Assembly (NCBI GenBank): GCA_038503035.1
Contig: JAVSML010024360.1
Location: 382,806-446,805, forward strand
DNA from: Crocodylus rhombifer
Lineage: Eukaryota > Chordata > Crocodylia > Crocodylidae
Direction of reading: 5' to 3'
DNA length: 64,000 bases
The position numbers were made by a program, and so were the translations under genes. The first letter of the stretch is position 1. Each line of letters opens with the position of its first letter. This document shows, in pieces, positions 39,701-46,180 of the stretch. The notes beneath the pieces were generated by a model. The model was not told the DNA's origin. It saw only the letters and a program-made list of their open reading frames with translations, and did no database searches.

Positions 39701-40828
39701 CTACTACGCATTGAATTTAGTACCTCTAATGTGAGGTACTAACTAAACATGCATAAGGGTGTCCTAATGCACAGTAGCAAAAGCACACATTTAGTGATGT
39801 TTAAAGCACAGTAGCCTAGTTTTACTGAGCATTAGTGTATTGGCACAGTTTTTGCTGTGACGCTTTAATGTGCATTAAAATAGGCTACTGCACATTAAAG
39901 TGCATGTGTAGACATGCCCAGCATGTGTCCAGAGCACCTTTTCTGAGATTGCTGCCACTGTAGGCTGCATAAGTTTCCTCACTCTGATGAATTCTGAGGG
40001 TGTCTGCTGCATAGGCACAGTATAAAGGGAGGGGTTCCTTGCATTCTTTCTCCCTCTTTACTGGCAAATTCAACTGTACTGGAGCAGCCATAGCTTGCAC
40101 CCAGCCATACAAAACTTAGAACTTGGTTTATGATTCTACACTAAACTCTGTTAAAGTAATTTTTGTTTAGTATAAATTAGTTTTCTCTGCCTTTGTTATG
40201 TGTAATACACACTTTTCCCAGTGGAGGAGAAGATATTTGATGCTGGAAAAGTTTAGAATCACAAAAATAGACCTTTAGTTTACCAGACTACTCAAAGCGG
40301 GAAGGAGGCCACTAGCTTCCCAACTCCAGAGCTCAATGCCTTCGTGTTGTAGTTGAACCTGGTTTCATGACCCGCTGTGGTAGTAAATGGGGAGGGGGGT
40401 GGGGGTTGTAGCTTTGTAACTCACTGGTATGATAGTTCAGTGTTTGGCTGAACCATTTTTGCAGTTAGATGGAAAAACCTGAGGAAAAAAATAATCTATG
40501 CAGTTCTGAAGGGAACATGTAGGTAGGATGTGTGATTCAAGGAAACAGCACAAGCAGGAAGATAAAATGGAAAAATGAGGAAAGGCATCTTGACACACAA
40601 GTCTTACATTTGAGAAAAAATAACTTGGGGCAGTTTATTAATAGATAAAACAATTGCACAGGTGTGAAATGCAGAGCCAGACTATAAACATTTGTAAACA
40701 TCTGATCTAAGCCTAGAATTCCTAAATGCTGAATCGTCCATGGTTGATGAACTTCACTTTTCTTTCAGGTATGGACTGGAACTTGGACACCTCACATGAA
40801 CAGTGTGCATATGAACCAGCTTGGCTGA
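586..40828 (+). CDS. ANKRD17: ANKRD17, C-terminal 15 coding exons (5' part outside the window)
   Basis: Joined exons: 586-799, 7742-7917, 9186-9348, 12466-12561, 18052-18168, 21630-21801, 23877-24321, 26325-26480, 26636-26785, 27275-28926, 35083-35280, 36534-36782, 37866-38041, 38874-39038, 40769-40828. Every junction has AG/GT borders and the frame stays open for 1395 residues. Fragment residues 1-216 are ankyrin repeats. Residues 256-312 are a Lys/Arg/Glu-rich probable coiled coil. Residues 314-460 are Ser/Thr-rich and acidic. Residues 514 to about 575 form a KH domain with a GRGG loop. The rest is Ser/Thr/Pro-rich low complexity. From family knowledge, ANKRD17 (GTAR/MASK2, about 2600 residues in human) is a nuclear and cytoplasmic scaffold linked to cyclin E/CDK2, YAP signalling and antiviral innate sensing. 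It is told apart from the paralogue ANKHD1 by the close tail match I recall for ANKRD17 and by COX18 lying next door. Nothing in the coding sequence looks broken. Confidence 0.96.
1383..1817 (+). mobile_element. hAT-type MITE with perfect 8-bp target duplication
   Basis: The ends are inverted: cagtggtcaccaacc at the left and ggttggagaccactg at the right. The flanks repeat atctatac exactly (1375-1382 and 1818-1825), the 8-bp duplication made by hAT transposases. It has no coding capacity, and the interior holds a C run and a short CA repeat at about 1690-1714. The right half resembles 21155-21341. Confidence 0.85.
1690..1714. repeat. Poly-C plus (CA)n microsatellite
   Basis: A short run of C followed by about eight CA units inside the MITE. 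It is probably polymorphic. Confidence 0.8.
1826..2290 (+). other. Unidentified stretch with a 100-codon open frame
   Basis: An open frame at 1964-2263 begins [20 protein letters not shown] and has ordinary protein-like composition ([31 protein letters not shown]). I do not recognise the family. It sits between the MITE and the Penelope-like element and has no ANKRD17 similarity. It may be a transposon or processed-pseudogene remnant. Confidence 0.3.
2300..3695 (+). mobile_element. Penelope-like retroelement, 5'-truncated, with GIY-YIG endonuclease (decayed)
   Basis: The coding remnant begins at the reverse-transcriptase catalytic motif. The expected YxDD reads YNYD (in [11 protein letters not shown], about 2321), so one metal-binding Asp is lost. 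The thumb region follows ([20 protein letters not shown]), then a Cys-rich segment ([11 protein letters not shown]), then a GIY-YIG nuclease core at about 3080-3190 ([20 protein letters not shown]). At least one stop and a frameshift near 3078 break the frame. The 3' end carries ttggtctaataaaagatatc at about 3645-3664, the tail also seen inverted at 24.5 and 25.1 kb. Such elements copy by target-primed reverse transcription using a GIY-YIG nick. This copy is dead. Confidence 0.85.
4618..7020 (+). pseudogene. Autonomous hAT transposase gene, inactivated and split by a MITE
   Basis: In pieces one can read a BED-type zinc finger (VICKYCQ, then HILVC, 4684-4761), a central catalytic-domain piece at 5248-5748 ([46 protein letters not shown]), and the C-terminal hAT dimerisation region at 6485-6910 ([27 protein letters not shown]). 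An in-frame TGA at 5440-5442 replaces a Trp codon and several frameshifts are present. A 494-bp MITE interrupts it at 5834-6327. It lies in ANKRD17 intron sequence on the sense strand. It is the likely class of enzyme that mobilised the small hAT elements here, though no direct match of ends was made. I could not fix the outer ends. Confidence 0.85.
5834..6327. mobile_element. hAT-type MITE (TAGGCCTGTGC family) inside the hAT transposase pseudogene
   Basis: The flanks repeat cctgaaga exactly (5826-5833 and 6328-6335). The ends are inverted (aagggctgtgtgaagc against cacttcacacatgccta), and the inner sequence near each end resembles gattcaaatcactgtcc and gccaaatctgaatcc. The middle is a GC-rich non-coding filler. 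Without the insert and one TSD copy, the transposase reads on in frame from KSLK to SLKPVSSAV. Confidence 0.9.
7021..7741. other. Intron sequence, AT-rich
   Basis: It may include the 3' flank of the hAT element. I see no coding sequence or further recognisable repeat before the exon at 7742. Confidence 0.5.
7742..7917 (+). CDS. ANKRD17: ANKRD17 window exon 2: ankyrin repeats
   Basis: The acceptor is ctag at 7738-7741 and the donor is gtacc at 7918. It encodes fragment residues 72-129 plus two bases of a split Arg. Ankyrin cores [19 protein letters not shown] and [18 protein letters not shown] are readable, with a Pro-rich finger (APPVPSS) between them. The intron before it is 6.9 kb and full of transposons. 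Confidence 0.95.
8525..8976. mobile_element. hAT-type foldback MITE
   Basis: The ends are cagggctgtgcacctgg and aagttggacagccctg. The flanks are gcataaag (8517-8524) and gcctaaag (8977-8984), a 7 of 8 match. The interior is a large imperfect palindrome with perfect 21-base inner arms at 8633-8653 and 8660-8680 around a 6-base loop. It has no coding content. Confidence 0.85.
9186..9348 (+). CDS. ANKRD17: ANKRD17 window exon 3: ankyrin repeats
   Basis: The acceptor is cctag at 9181-9185 and the donor is gtaaa at 9349. It encodes residues 131-184. The repeat core [19 protein letters not shown] is canonical and the next repeat begins at [10 protein letters not shown] hAT-type element starts 63 bases past the exon end. 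Confidence 0.95.
9412..10400. mobile_element. hAT-type element ('gtgcaccgat' family), perfect 8-bp target duplication
   Basis: The flanks repeat gtaaatat exactly (9404-9411 and 10401-10408). The left end is tggaagtgcactgatgc and the right end atcggtgcagcctga, which are inverted copies. The GC-rich interior is itself partly inverted (around ggctggggccaggagccatg at 9850 and its counterpart near 10022-10048). Reading frames in it on both strands are by-products of the G+C content. It starts 63 bases after ANKRD17 window exon 3. Confidence 0.85.
10633..10925 (+). mobile_element. hAT-type MITE, right end missing or decayed
   Basis: The left end caggggtgctcaaccttttggcc is typical of hAT MITEs of the 'gccctgcaggct' kind. 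I do not find the matching inverted right end, so the element is truncated or diverged. Confidence 0.55.
10926..12465. other. Intron sequence, no feature seen
   Basis: AT-rich intron between window exons 3 and 4. Apart from short simple runs I see nothing recognisable in it. Confidence 0.5.
12466..12561 (+). CDS. ANKRD17: ANKRD17 window exon 4: end of the ankyrin array
   Basis: This 96-base, phase 0-0 exon has acceptor ttcag (12461-12465) and donor gtaag at 12562. It encodes residues 185-216. It finishes the last ankyrin helix pair ([17 protein letters not shown]) and leads out of the repeat array. Skipping it would keep the frame. Confidence 0.94.
13378..13760 (+). mobile_element. CR1 LINE 3' fragment
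   Basis: It is the C-terminal end of the CR1 reverse-transcriptase frame (broken) plus the 3'UTR. The typical ggctggactcgattctccgg and a tctatgaaatctatgaa tail close it. It is closely similar to the copy at 14690-15155. Confidence 0.85.
13816..15490. mobile_element. hAT-type element ('gtgcaccgat' family) hosting a CR1 insertion
   Basis: The left end is tagaggtgcactgatg and the right end ttctttattggtacacccct, inverted with a few changes. The flanks acctcagt and gctttaat differ only by transitions, so the target duplication is plausible but eroded. The GC-rich halves resemble the copy at 9412-10400. A CR1 fragment at about 14690-15155 sits inside. Confidence 0.7.
14690..15155 (+). mobile_element. 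CR1 LINE 3' fragment nested in a hAT element
   Basis: The end of the CR1 ORF2 protein is still open to its stop codon (readable parts include [40 protein letters not shown] and LDAYLVGIL, stop at 15057-15059). The 3'UTR follows with ggctggactcgatgatctcc and a tctatgaaatctatgaaat tail. It is 5'-truncated, as usual for CR1. The intact frame suggests a younger age than the copy at 13378. Confidence 0.88.
15926..16994. mobile_element. hAT-type element (TAGGCCTGTGC family), perfect 8-bp target duplication
   Basis: The flanks repeat gtatttgc exactly (15918-15925 and 16995-17002). The terminal inverted repeats are taggcctgtgc and gcacaggacta, with one mismatch. Near the ends both sides contain gattcag/gattcaaatc motifs, as in the copies at 5834 and 56088. 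The GC-rich interior has no coding similarity I can see. Confidence 0.9.
17228..17305 (+). mobile_element. CR1 LINE 3' tail
   Basis: Short 3'UTR piece with aggaggctggactagatgac and a degraded tctat tail. Confidence 0.75.
18052..18168 (+). CDS. ANKRD17: ANKRD17 window exon 5: linker after the ankyrin array
   Basis: The acceptor is gtag ending at 18051 and the donor is gtaag at 18169. It encodes residues 217-255 (39 codons, phase 0-0) and begins [20 protein letters not shown]. The composition suggests an alpha-helical linker leading into the charged coiled coil of the next exon. Confidence 0.94.
18342..18620. mobile_element. hAT-type MITE
   Basis: The ends are cagtgatttttcaacc and cattgaaccactg. 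The flanks ctttagat (18334-18341) and gtttagac (18621-18628) match at 6 of 8 positions. It is non-coding. Confidence 0.75.
18981..19507 (-). mobile_element. CR1 LINE, internally deleted, minus strand
   Basis: The left edge is the CR1 3' end read backwards (tagaatcatagaaaattagg). On the minus strand at 19334-19110 one can read reverse-transcriptase sequence ([27 protein letters not shown]), where the usual FADD catalytic motif reads FVDD. More CR1 sequence follows to about 19507. Confidence 0.8.
19508..21345. mobile_element. Composite of GC-rich hAT-type elements
   Basis: This long GC-rich block has filler similar to the elements at 9.4, 13.8 and 50.9 kb (repeated forms of ggggtggagcaggctgcc and their inverses). 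From about 21155 to 21341 it matches the right half of the MITE at 1383-1817, ending aaaggttggagaccact. At least two elements are probably nested. The left boundary abuts the CR1. The many open frames on both strands come from high G+C and are not genes. Confidence 0.6.
21630..21801 (+). CDS. ANKRD17: ANKRD17 window exon 6: charged coiled-coil segment
   Basis: The acceptor is ttccag ending at 21629 and the donor is gtatt at 21802. It encodes residues 256-312 plus one base. The segment is extremely basic and acidic (a run like [19 protein letters not shown]). That fits a coiled coil or single alpha helix and could also act as a nuclear localisation signal, which is inference. Confidence 0.95.
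21996..23313. mobile_element. hAT-type element (tagggatgtaaa family)
   Basis: The ends are tagggatgtaaaaagttaaac and the inverse aaacaatatttacatcccta. The flanks agccataa and agccatta match at 7 of 8 positions if the right end is taken at 23312. The GC-rich centre contains partly inverted blocks. No transposase is visible. Confidence 0.75.
23877..24321 (+). CDS. ANKRD17: ANKRD17 window exon 7: Ser/Thr-rich acidic region
   Basis: The acceptor is catcag (23871-23876) and the donor is gtaag at 24322. It encodes residues 314-460 and begins with [15 protein letters not shown]. It then has a Lys/Arg patch (KRKNRKNK) and a Ser/Asp/Asn-rich stretch ([20 protein letters not shown]). It is probably disordered and a likely phosphorylation region. 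Confidence 0.94.
24500..24945 (-). mobile_element. Penelope-like element fragment, minus strand
   Basis: It begins with gcaatatcttttattagacc, the reverse complement of the Penelope tail at 3645. It continues through a stretch that on the minus strand reads as protein-like remnant ([18 protein letters not shown]). It is broken. Confidence 0.7.
25070..25335. repeat. Inverted pair of Penelope-like termini (palindrome)
   Basis: The left arm from about 25081 has gaggtgatatcttttattag. The right arm near 25293-25315 has its inverse, cttataaaagatatcacctg. Each arm also has matching inner blocks (caatcttttctcctatgcc against ggcatagaaaaaagattg) and the centre is near 25205. Confidence 0.75.
25336..26324. 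other. Intron sequence, no feature seen
   Basis: AT-rich intron before window exon 8 with no recognisable repeat. Confidence 0.5.
26325..26480 (+). CDS. ANKRD17: ANKRD17 window exon 8: linker before the KH domain
   Basis: The acceptor is caaag ending at 26324 and the donor is gtaaa at 26481. It encodes residues 462-512. It includes the Ser/Pro-rich [13 protein letters not shown] and a basic [13 protein letters not shown] leading straight into the KH domain. Confidence 0.94.
26636..26785 (+). CDS. ANKRD17: ANKRD17 window exon 9: KH domain core
   Basis: The acceptor is tacag (26631-26635) and the donor is gtaaa at 26786. It encodes residues 514-562, the N-terminal part of a type I KH domain. 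The GxxG nucleic-acid-binding loop is intact as GRGG within [20 protein letters not shown]. The last strand and helix continue in the next exon. Confidence 0.95.
27275..28926 (+). CDS. ANKRD17: ANKRD17 window exon 10: large exon, end of KH domain plus Ser/Thr/Pro tail
   Basis: At 1652 bases this is by far the largest exon in the window. The acceptor is gtag ending at 27274 and the donor is gtgag at 28927. It encodes residues 564-1113. It first completes the KH domain ([17 protein letters not shown]). A long low-complexity region follows, rich in Ser, Thr, Pro and Ala, with a Pro/aromatic patch ([19 protein letters not shown]) and a Thr/Ser run ([13 protein letters not shown]). No further folded domain is visible, so it is probably disordered and interaction-rich. 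Confidence 0.96.
28927..30700. other. Intron sequence, no clear feature
   Basis: AT-rich intron start after the large exon. There is an A/C-rich patch near 29184-29225. No exon or clear transposon is seen. Confidence 0.5.
30704..31165 (-). mobile_element. CR1-like LINE 3' fragment, minus strand
   Basis: It starts at atcatagaaaactatggctgg, a reversed CR1 3' end. It continues with aattccttcctgaccccag, common in old CR1 subfamilies. No open frame is left. Confidence 0.7.
31205..31440 (+). mobile_element. CR1 LINE 3' fragment, plus strand
   Basis: It holds the end of the reverse-transcriptase frame (from taggctggacgtaaagaaaa) and the 3'UTR motif ggctggactcgatgatcttc. It faces the opposite way to the CR1 just before it. 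Confidence 0.8.
31444..31769. mobile_element. hAT-type MITE
   Basis: The ends are aagggctgtcaaactgg and agttggatagccgtg. The flanks tctcagag and tcttaaaa match at 5 of 8, with transition-only differences. It inserted at the end of the CR1 next door. Confidence 0.6.
32172..32352 (-). mobile_element. Old CR1 LINE fragment, minus strand, split by a hAT element
   Basis: It starts agaatcatttaatctgtgaag and runs into the hAT element at 32361. CR1-like sequence appears to continue after it from 33343 to about 33440. Confidence 0.6.
32361..33334. mobile_element. hAT-type element inserted in an old CR1
   Basis: The left end is cagggattggcaaaatacagc and the right end cattttgcccacccctg, inverted. The flanks ctctgatg (32353-32360) and ttctaatg (33335-33342) match at 6 of 8. 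The GC-rich interior repeats blocks such as gtggattgcagctctgcccc. It is non-coding despite long open frames. Confidence 0.8.
33443..34540. other. Intron sequence, no feature seen
   Basis: AT-rich intron with no exon or clear repeat. Confidence 0.5.
34555..34870. repeat. Foldback (palindromic) repeat
   Basis: Inner arms at 34692-34715 and 34719-34742 are inverse copies with 2 mismatches in 24 and a 3-base loop. Weaker outer arms extend to roughly 34600 and 34835. Both strands therefore give similar open frames. It is probably a foldback MITE, 250 bases before window exon 11. Confidence 0.75.
35083..35280 (+). CDS. ANKRD17: ANKRD17 window exon 11
   Basis: The acceptor is caatag ending at 35082 and the donor is gtgag at 35281. 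It encodes residues 1115-1179. The segment is Gly/Ser/Ala/Pro-rich (for example [19 protein letters not shown]) and continues the disordered tail. The intron before it is 6.2 kb. Confidence 0.94.
35668..35765 (-). mobile_element. CR1 LINE 3' tail, minus strand
   Basis: tttcatagatacgagggctgg, then a short CR1 3'UTR read backwards (atcatcaagtccagcccccc). Confidence 0.85.
35766..36533. other. Intron sequence, no feature seen
   Basis: AT-rich intron before window exon 12 with nothing recognisable. Confidence 0.5.
36534..36782 (+). CDS. ANKRD17: ANKRD17 window exon 12
   Basis: The acceptor is ctatag ending at 36533 and the donor is gtata at 36783. It encodes residues 1181-1262. It carries Ser/Pro-rich sequence and a conserved-looking patch ([20 protein letters not shown], then [13 protein letters not shown]). 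Confidence 0.94.
36783..37865. other. Intron sequence, no feature seen
   Basis: Intron between window exons 12 and 13. No clear repeat. Confidence 0.5.
37866..38041 (+). CDS. ANKRD17: ANKRD17 window exon 13
   Basis: The acceptor is tctag (37861-37865) and the donor is gtaat at 38042. It encodes residues 1264-1321, including [19 protein letters not shown] and [16 protein letters not shown]. It ends in phase 0. Confidence 0.93.
38042..38873. other. Intron sequence, no feature seen
   Basis: Intron between window exons 13 and 14. No clear repeat. Confidence 0.5.
38874..39038 (+). CDS. ANKRD17: ANKRD17 window exon 14
   Basis: The acceptor is ttaag ending at 38873 and the donor is gtaat at 39039. 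It encodes residues 1322-1376 (55 codons, phase 0-0), including [16 protein letters not shown] and [18 protein letters not shown]. Confidence 0.94.
39667..39920. mobile_element. Short palindromic MITE
   Basis: The left end tgggtgcatctacctg is roughly inverted at the right end (catgtgtagacatgccca). The interior has inverted blocks of the type gcattaa/taatgc and cagtagc/gctactg. No target duplication could be settled, so the superfamily is unclear. Confidence 0.55.
40769..40828 (+). CDS. ANKRD17: ANKRD17 terminal coding exon with stop codon
   Basis: The acceptor is tttcag ending at 40768. It encodes the last 19 residues, [19 protein letters not shown], then TGA at 40826-40828. This short conserved C-terminus fits vertebrate ANKRD17 and fixes the gene end. 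Confidence 0.95.
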   Translation, partial: VWTGTWTPHMNSVHMNQLG

Positions 40829-41212
40829 GTGGGATCAACTTGTTAGCCTGGAGATTCCTTTTTATTCAGAGGAACACACACGGCAAAAACAGTTTATATG
40901 CTCCCAGATCATTCTACTGATGTGCTTGACTGAAGTGTGTAGGCTTTTTGCAGAAGAACTTACTAACTGACCTTTTTCTGTGAACATTGTGACCACCCAT
41001 TCCCCACCATCATACGTTTCAACTTAGTTAGTTTTTCTTTTCATTTTCTTTTTTGTTTTGTTTTTGTTTTGTTTGTTTTTTTCCCTCTTTTGGACAACTT
41101 TCTGTTGAAGCTGTTCTTTGGCTGGTTGGTTTTAGTACTGTAAACTGCTTCTGAGCAAACACAGAAATTTAGCAAAATTATGTAAACTTGATCCTGAAGT
41201 TTTAGAATGGCA

Positions 41213-41218
41213 AATAAA
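41213..41218 (+). terminator. ANKRD17: Possible proximal poly(A) signal of ANKRD17
   Basis: AATAAA hexamer 385 bases after the stop codon, in AT-rich sequence. It could give a short 3'UTR form. Another AATAAA lies at 41846-41851. Confidence 0.35.
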
Positions 41219-43087
41219 TGTACAATTGTTTACATAACAAATGGCTAAGCAGAAAGTAAATTTCAAGATGTCAGTATAGAGGCTCTACTTTATGTAGACT
41301 TAAATTAATGTGAGATATGTACCTTCATACTCAGAAATCTGGATGTTTCCTTCATACATTAAACTATTAATAAGCATAACTTTTCTACTTGTGTAATTTA
41401 AGTACAGTATAAAAATGGGCATTATCAGTGTTTTTTCCCAGTTATATACATTGGTTTTTTGAAAAGGCATACATCTGTTTGTTTTTCTCTTGTAACCGAA
41501 TAGATACTAAAATTTCCGTTTTTATTCTATGACAGACTTTTTCACCAAAAAGTTCTTGAGACTTTAGCCTTTTGGCACTTTCAGAACTAACTTTCTTCAC
41601 ACTAAGGACCATAGAGTTCCCCAGTAACTGTACCATCTTGCAGGATCTGTTACAAATGACTCTTCTAGCTGGGTTGCTGTACTGAGGCATGTTCAGTTCT
41701 GTGACCACACTAAGTGCATCTATCTCCAGTGTCTTCCAGTTGACAGAGAAGACTGATTTTTTTTTTTTTTTATTTTTTTTTTAATATTTATTTTTGGCTA
41801 TTATACTAAAAGTGAGCACATCCACTTACAACTTACAGCTTCATTAATAAAACTGCCTCCAAACAAGGGCTTATGCAAAAACTGGTGGCTCTTGTAGCAG
41901 GTGATATCTTGTTCAGAACTGAATGACTTCCTCTCAAAAGTTGATTTTGAAAATTCCAAATGGAAATTTCTTGGTCAGTTGGTATCTCTAATAGCTTTTA
42001 TCACCTTCATTTTGAAAGTTGCTTGGAGTTAAAAGCACCAGTATGTTCTGAACAGAAGTAGCAGGAAAAGCCAGTTCATTCAGAAAAACTGTAAGACAAG
42101 CTTTTACCAGCTTATGACAAACAGCTTTTTTAAGTCAGGGTGCCAATTCAACACACACAGATGCCTGTGTACATGTGATATACAGTTGAATAGTTTGAGC
42201 TACATTCATAGATCAAATTTAGTCTGGAATAATAGAATAGGAGGGCAGCATGGTATATACAGTATGCTCCTCTAAATGGAAGAAGGCTAAAGGAAAAGCT
42301 TTTTAAGATACAGCGTCAATCAAATTAGATCTTTGTGGTGAATTAGTGTTCAGATGCACAAGCTTTGGATTCCTTCTAGTTGAAGGAATATCCCAGTTTC
42401 ACTACATAGTTTGTTGGAATATAAAACCAGATTTCTAAAATGCTATTTCATAACTGCATAAGGCCAGAAGGATTTCTTCCCCCAAAGATAACAAATCAGT
42501 CTTTTAAATACTTTTGACATGTCTAGAATTTTGTGAATACCAGTGTCTGTATACGTACCCATAGGCAGTGCTCTAAATTAGCCATCTGTGATTCCTCCTT
42601 CTGAAATCTAATGTATGAAGACTTAGTTGGATCAAAATGGATACCTAACTGACCAGTTGTTAGTAAAAATGATTTAAATTCAATTTCAGCACTTTACTAT
42701 GAGTGGGGAATAATGCTATTAAAGTATTTTATATAACCTTTACCACTCTCCTAGAATTTTATGCTTAATGCTTCTCCAGTGCTAATTAGGATTATTTTTA
42801 TTCTTCTGAAATAATCCTCTTGAGAAATAATACTTCAATATTTATTACAACAAAATGTATTCTGTGGTTCGAAAGAACTGAGTTTCGTAGGATGTGGTTT
42901 CTTATAAAGCTATCTGTATTTTGTTGACTTGAAACAAAACTGTGGACAGGGGACACAGGCTGGAATGCCCCATGTTTCGTTTGTGGGGATCAGGCTTGTT
43001 AAAATACTGGGTTTTTAGAAGTCTGTACTAGGAACATTTTTTCAGATACATTTTTTATATTTCAAATGTAATGCATTTTATTTGACC

Positions 43088-43093
43088 AATAAA
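43088..43093 (+). terminator. ANKRD17: Probable distal poly(A) signal of ANKRD17
   Basis: AATAAA within caataaaaaaagg, with T-rich and GT-rich sequence 40-80 bases downstream. This is the usual layout of a vertebrate cleavage site. Confidence 0.5.
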
Positions 43094-43110
43094 AAAAGGA
43101 ACATACTCTT

Positions 43111-44950
43111 TTGAGACCTGGCAGGTCTTCTCTATTTTTTTAATGCACATGTATAGATTATTGGAGTGTGTATATGCAGAGTACATAATTTTTTTCCTTG
43201 CTTAACAGGGGAATGGCATAACTCACGAAACATGAGCTATGAGTTAGTTCATTCCTTTAAACAACAAAATAACAAGCATCGCAATATGTTTTGTAATCTG
43301 TTTATACCACTCAATGATAAAGCACTAGAATCTAGTTAAGAGTTGTACGACAGGCAAACCTACTGAATGCCTTTGCACTCAACAGACACTTCACAAAAAC
43401 ATAACTAGTTTTTAGTTTAAACTGTCTTCACCCATCAGTGTATGAAGGAATGTAGTTTTATAGTTTTGCACAATGATAAATTTTAAGTGTTGTTTATCAA
43501 AATTTCTGTCTGCTTTTCCCCCTGTTCTTAATTAACATAGTGCATTTGATTTCCTCAGACAAAGAATGCAGCTGGATAAATTATTGCACACTGGTTTTAA
43601 TGCTAGCCTTTACCTTAAATCCTAAATTCATGAGAGTCATTCTGTTTCCATAAATCCAGCTGCTGAGGAAATGAATTTAACGTGCAAGCTACTAAACTTG
43701 ATGCTCACTAAGACTAGTCTTGCATTAGGCAAGCTTCATATAGGGCAGAATGGGGGAAATATATAAAGCAATCCACTGGGTTAATTTTAGACAGTTTTCT
43801 GTTTTGTTCTCAGTGATTTTTGGAGATGCTGAACTCTCTTAATCTCTCTTAATCTCACATCACACACAACTTGAAATAATCAAAAGATTGTTTTGAACCA
43901 TAAACACAACCTGTTATGAACCAGGACTACTACTAAGTAGTTAAAAATACAAGAGTAAACACTTCTAAGCACTTTCTGCATGTTCACTGTGATACTAAAG
44001 TCTCAGGGTCCACTTGCATTAATTTATCAGATCAACCACATTGCATTAGATATAATTTAAGTTTGTTGTCAAACTTGGTGGCTACTCTTACTGCATCCTT
44101 CTTAGTAACATCATATTCTTAGATTTAAATTGTGGAGGAGACAGTTCACGGTAGCTACCAAACTTGTTTAAGTATCATAGGTATGGTATTTTATTAGTGA
44201 ATTTGCTCCCGAAAAATATATTTCCATGTCAAACCACTGGGGAAAAAAAACCCCATCTTGGAAGCCCTATCTGGTTTGGGATAAAATGTTAAAAATAATT
44301 TCCACTGGGTAACACAGCTAATTATTCAGTATAAATGGTTTAGAGCTTTCTCTATGTAAAAACATTCTCTAGTCATTTCTCTTAGTAATCAGTAAAAACA
44401 CTGTAATAATTTTTGGTGAAGGTCTACATCTGTTAGAGTTTTATATTGCCATTAAAACAAAAAAGAACATTTTCATTTTTGCAATGAAATTAAAAATAAA
44501 ATAATGGATTGAATGTGGCTGCTGTGAATTAGCAGAAGGGCAAAATAAAATGTCTGATGACCAAAAACATTTTAGCAACTTTTTGGTCTTTTTAAAAGAC
44601 GTGATATAAGGAACAAATGTAATGTTTTACACTGTTAATTTTAAGCGGCCAAATGAAGCTGTAGGAGGACAAGCACAGAGTACCCCTGGCCAGGTGATAA
44701 AATAAGCCAAAGTTAAAATAAGATGCAAGGGTACTGTGAATTAATGTACAAGGTGAGACAATATTAGTATGTTTTTTCCAGGGTTCTACCTAACCATGAA
44801 ATTTTTGCCATTACTTCAGCTACTGAACTCTTGGATATAGAAAAACTGAATAGCTAAAATGGATAGTAAGAAGATATAAAACCTCCAAATTGGAGGTTAA
44901 AATACTGGGAGGGGAATAAGGAGGGGGGAGGTGACTTAAGGATTCTAGGA
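43111..44950. other. Intergenic, ANKRD17 to COX18, AT-rich
   Basis: No gene and no clear transposon seen. It might contain an even longer ANKRD17 3'UTR. Confidence 0.45.
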
Positions 44951-45383
44951 CAGGAGTGTCTAACTAAAATTAGTTGGGCTGCATTCCCTGCTTTTCAGGT
45001 GCTTGCAGACTACACTCAGGCTCTCGTGCTGGCAGTGTCAGTGGCACTACAGGTAGAATCCCCACCACTGCAATCAGAGCCCTGGCTCTGGTCACAGTCA
45101 CGGGTTCTCACAGCAGCAGTCAGTGCCCAAATGACACTGGACAGATTCTCCTTTACTGATTTCAGCCCCAGCTCTGACCACGGTAGCTGGTCTTCCCACA
45201 GTGGCAGCCACTGCTTTCACAAGAGCAGGGGCATTGGCAATCCTAGCAGCACTGCAGGCAGAATCCCTGCCAGATCCTCAAGAATTTTGCCTGTGGTGCT
45301 GCTGTGGGAAGGCAGATCACTGTGGTCAGAGCAAAGGTCCATGGGCCAGATGGGACCTGCAGGCCAGATGTTTGACTTCTCTG
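44951..45383. mobile_element. hAT-type MITE
   Basis: The left end is caggagtgtctaac and the right end gtttgacttctctg, inverted. The flanks do not match, so the target duplication is lost or my end is a few bases off. The interior has repeated and inverted blocks around cactgcaggcagaatccc and is non-coding. Confidence 0.6.
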
Positions 45384-46180
45384 GACTTAACAGAATGAAC
45401 ATCCATCTCAAAAAGAAGAGTAGTAAGCAGAATGAGAGAGGAATTGATCTGCAAAGGAAGCTGTTTTGAGGTCAGAAACTGTCGCGATAAAATGAAAGCT
45501 GACCAAATGCATCTGAGTAAGACTGCAAAGGGTTGTTGTTTGTTGTTTTTTAAGGGATTTTTAGTTGTGCAAATAGAGGGAGAGGGAGAGGAAAAACTGG
45601 GGCTGCTGTGTAGTGAGGATGAAGTTGAAATGCAACAGAATTTGTTCTTATTTTAAATAAGGTCCTTACTTATAATCTAAGTATAGCTGGGTCATGGGCA
45701 GGTTGGCCAATTGGAATAAGTATGTAAAAATGGAAATTACCATATGCAAGTTGAAAGGAACATTAAGATTAATGTGCTCAAGTTGGGGAAACTGAAAAAG
45801 CTGTAAAATTTCCACATGACATTCTGAGCCCTTCATGGAATTTATCATACCTATCAAATTGAGGTGTAATATTATATCAAGTTTTTGTGATTTGGTTGAC
45901 AAAATAAAAAGTACACTTAAAATTTGTGAATAACACAAAACTTAATATTTAGGAACACAGGATTAGAGGTAAAATTATCTTTACAAATTGGAGAAACAGG
46001 GATCAGTGAGATTCACTAAAGGCAAGTGCAGACTGTTACATGTAGGGGGCAGCAACTAGTTACATGATATAAAATGGGAAATAGCTGACTAGGTGAAAAG
46101 TGAAGACCAAGGAGGAATGCAAATATTCTAATATGCGATAGGTTTTGATAAAAGGTATGGTGATTAGTTGCGCTCTATAG
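45384..46180. other. Intergenic, no feature seen
   Basis: AT-rich sequence with no gene or clear repeat. Confidence 0.45.

Larger units (their letters stand above)
40829..43110 (+). other. ANKRD17: ANKRD17 3'UTR (probable extent)
   Basis: AT-rich sequence follows the stop codon, with no recognisable transposon and a T-run near 41757-41782. Candidate poly(A) signals lie at 41213, 41846 and 43088. The last is followed by a GT-rich stretch (ggagtgtgtatatg, about 43163), so I place the main end near 43110. The exact end is inference. Confidence 0.6.
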
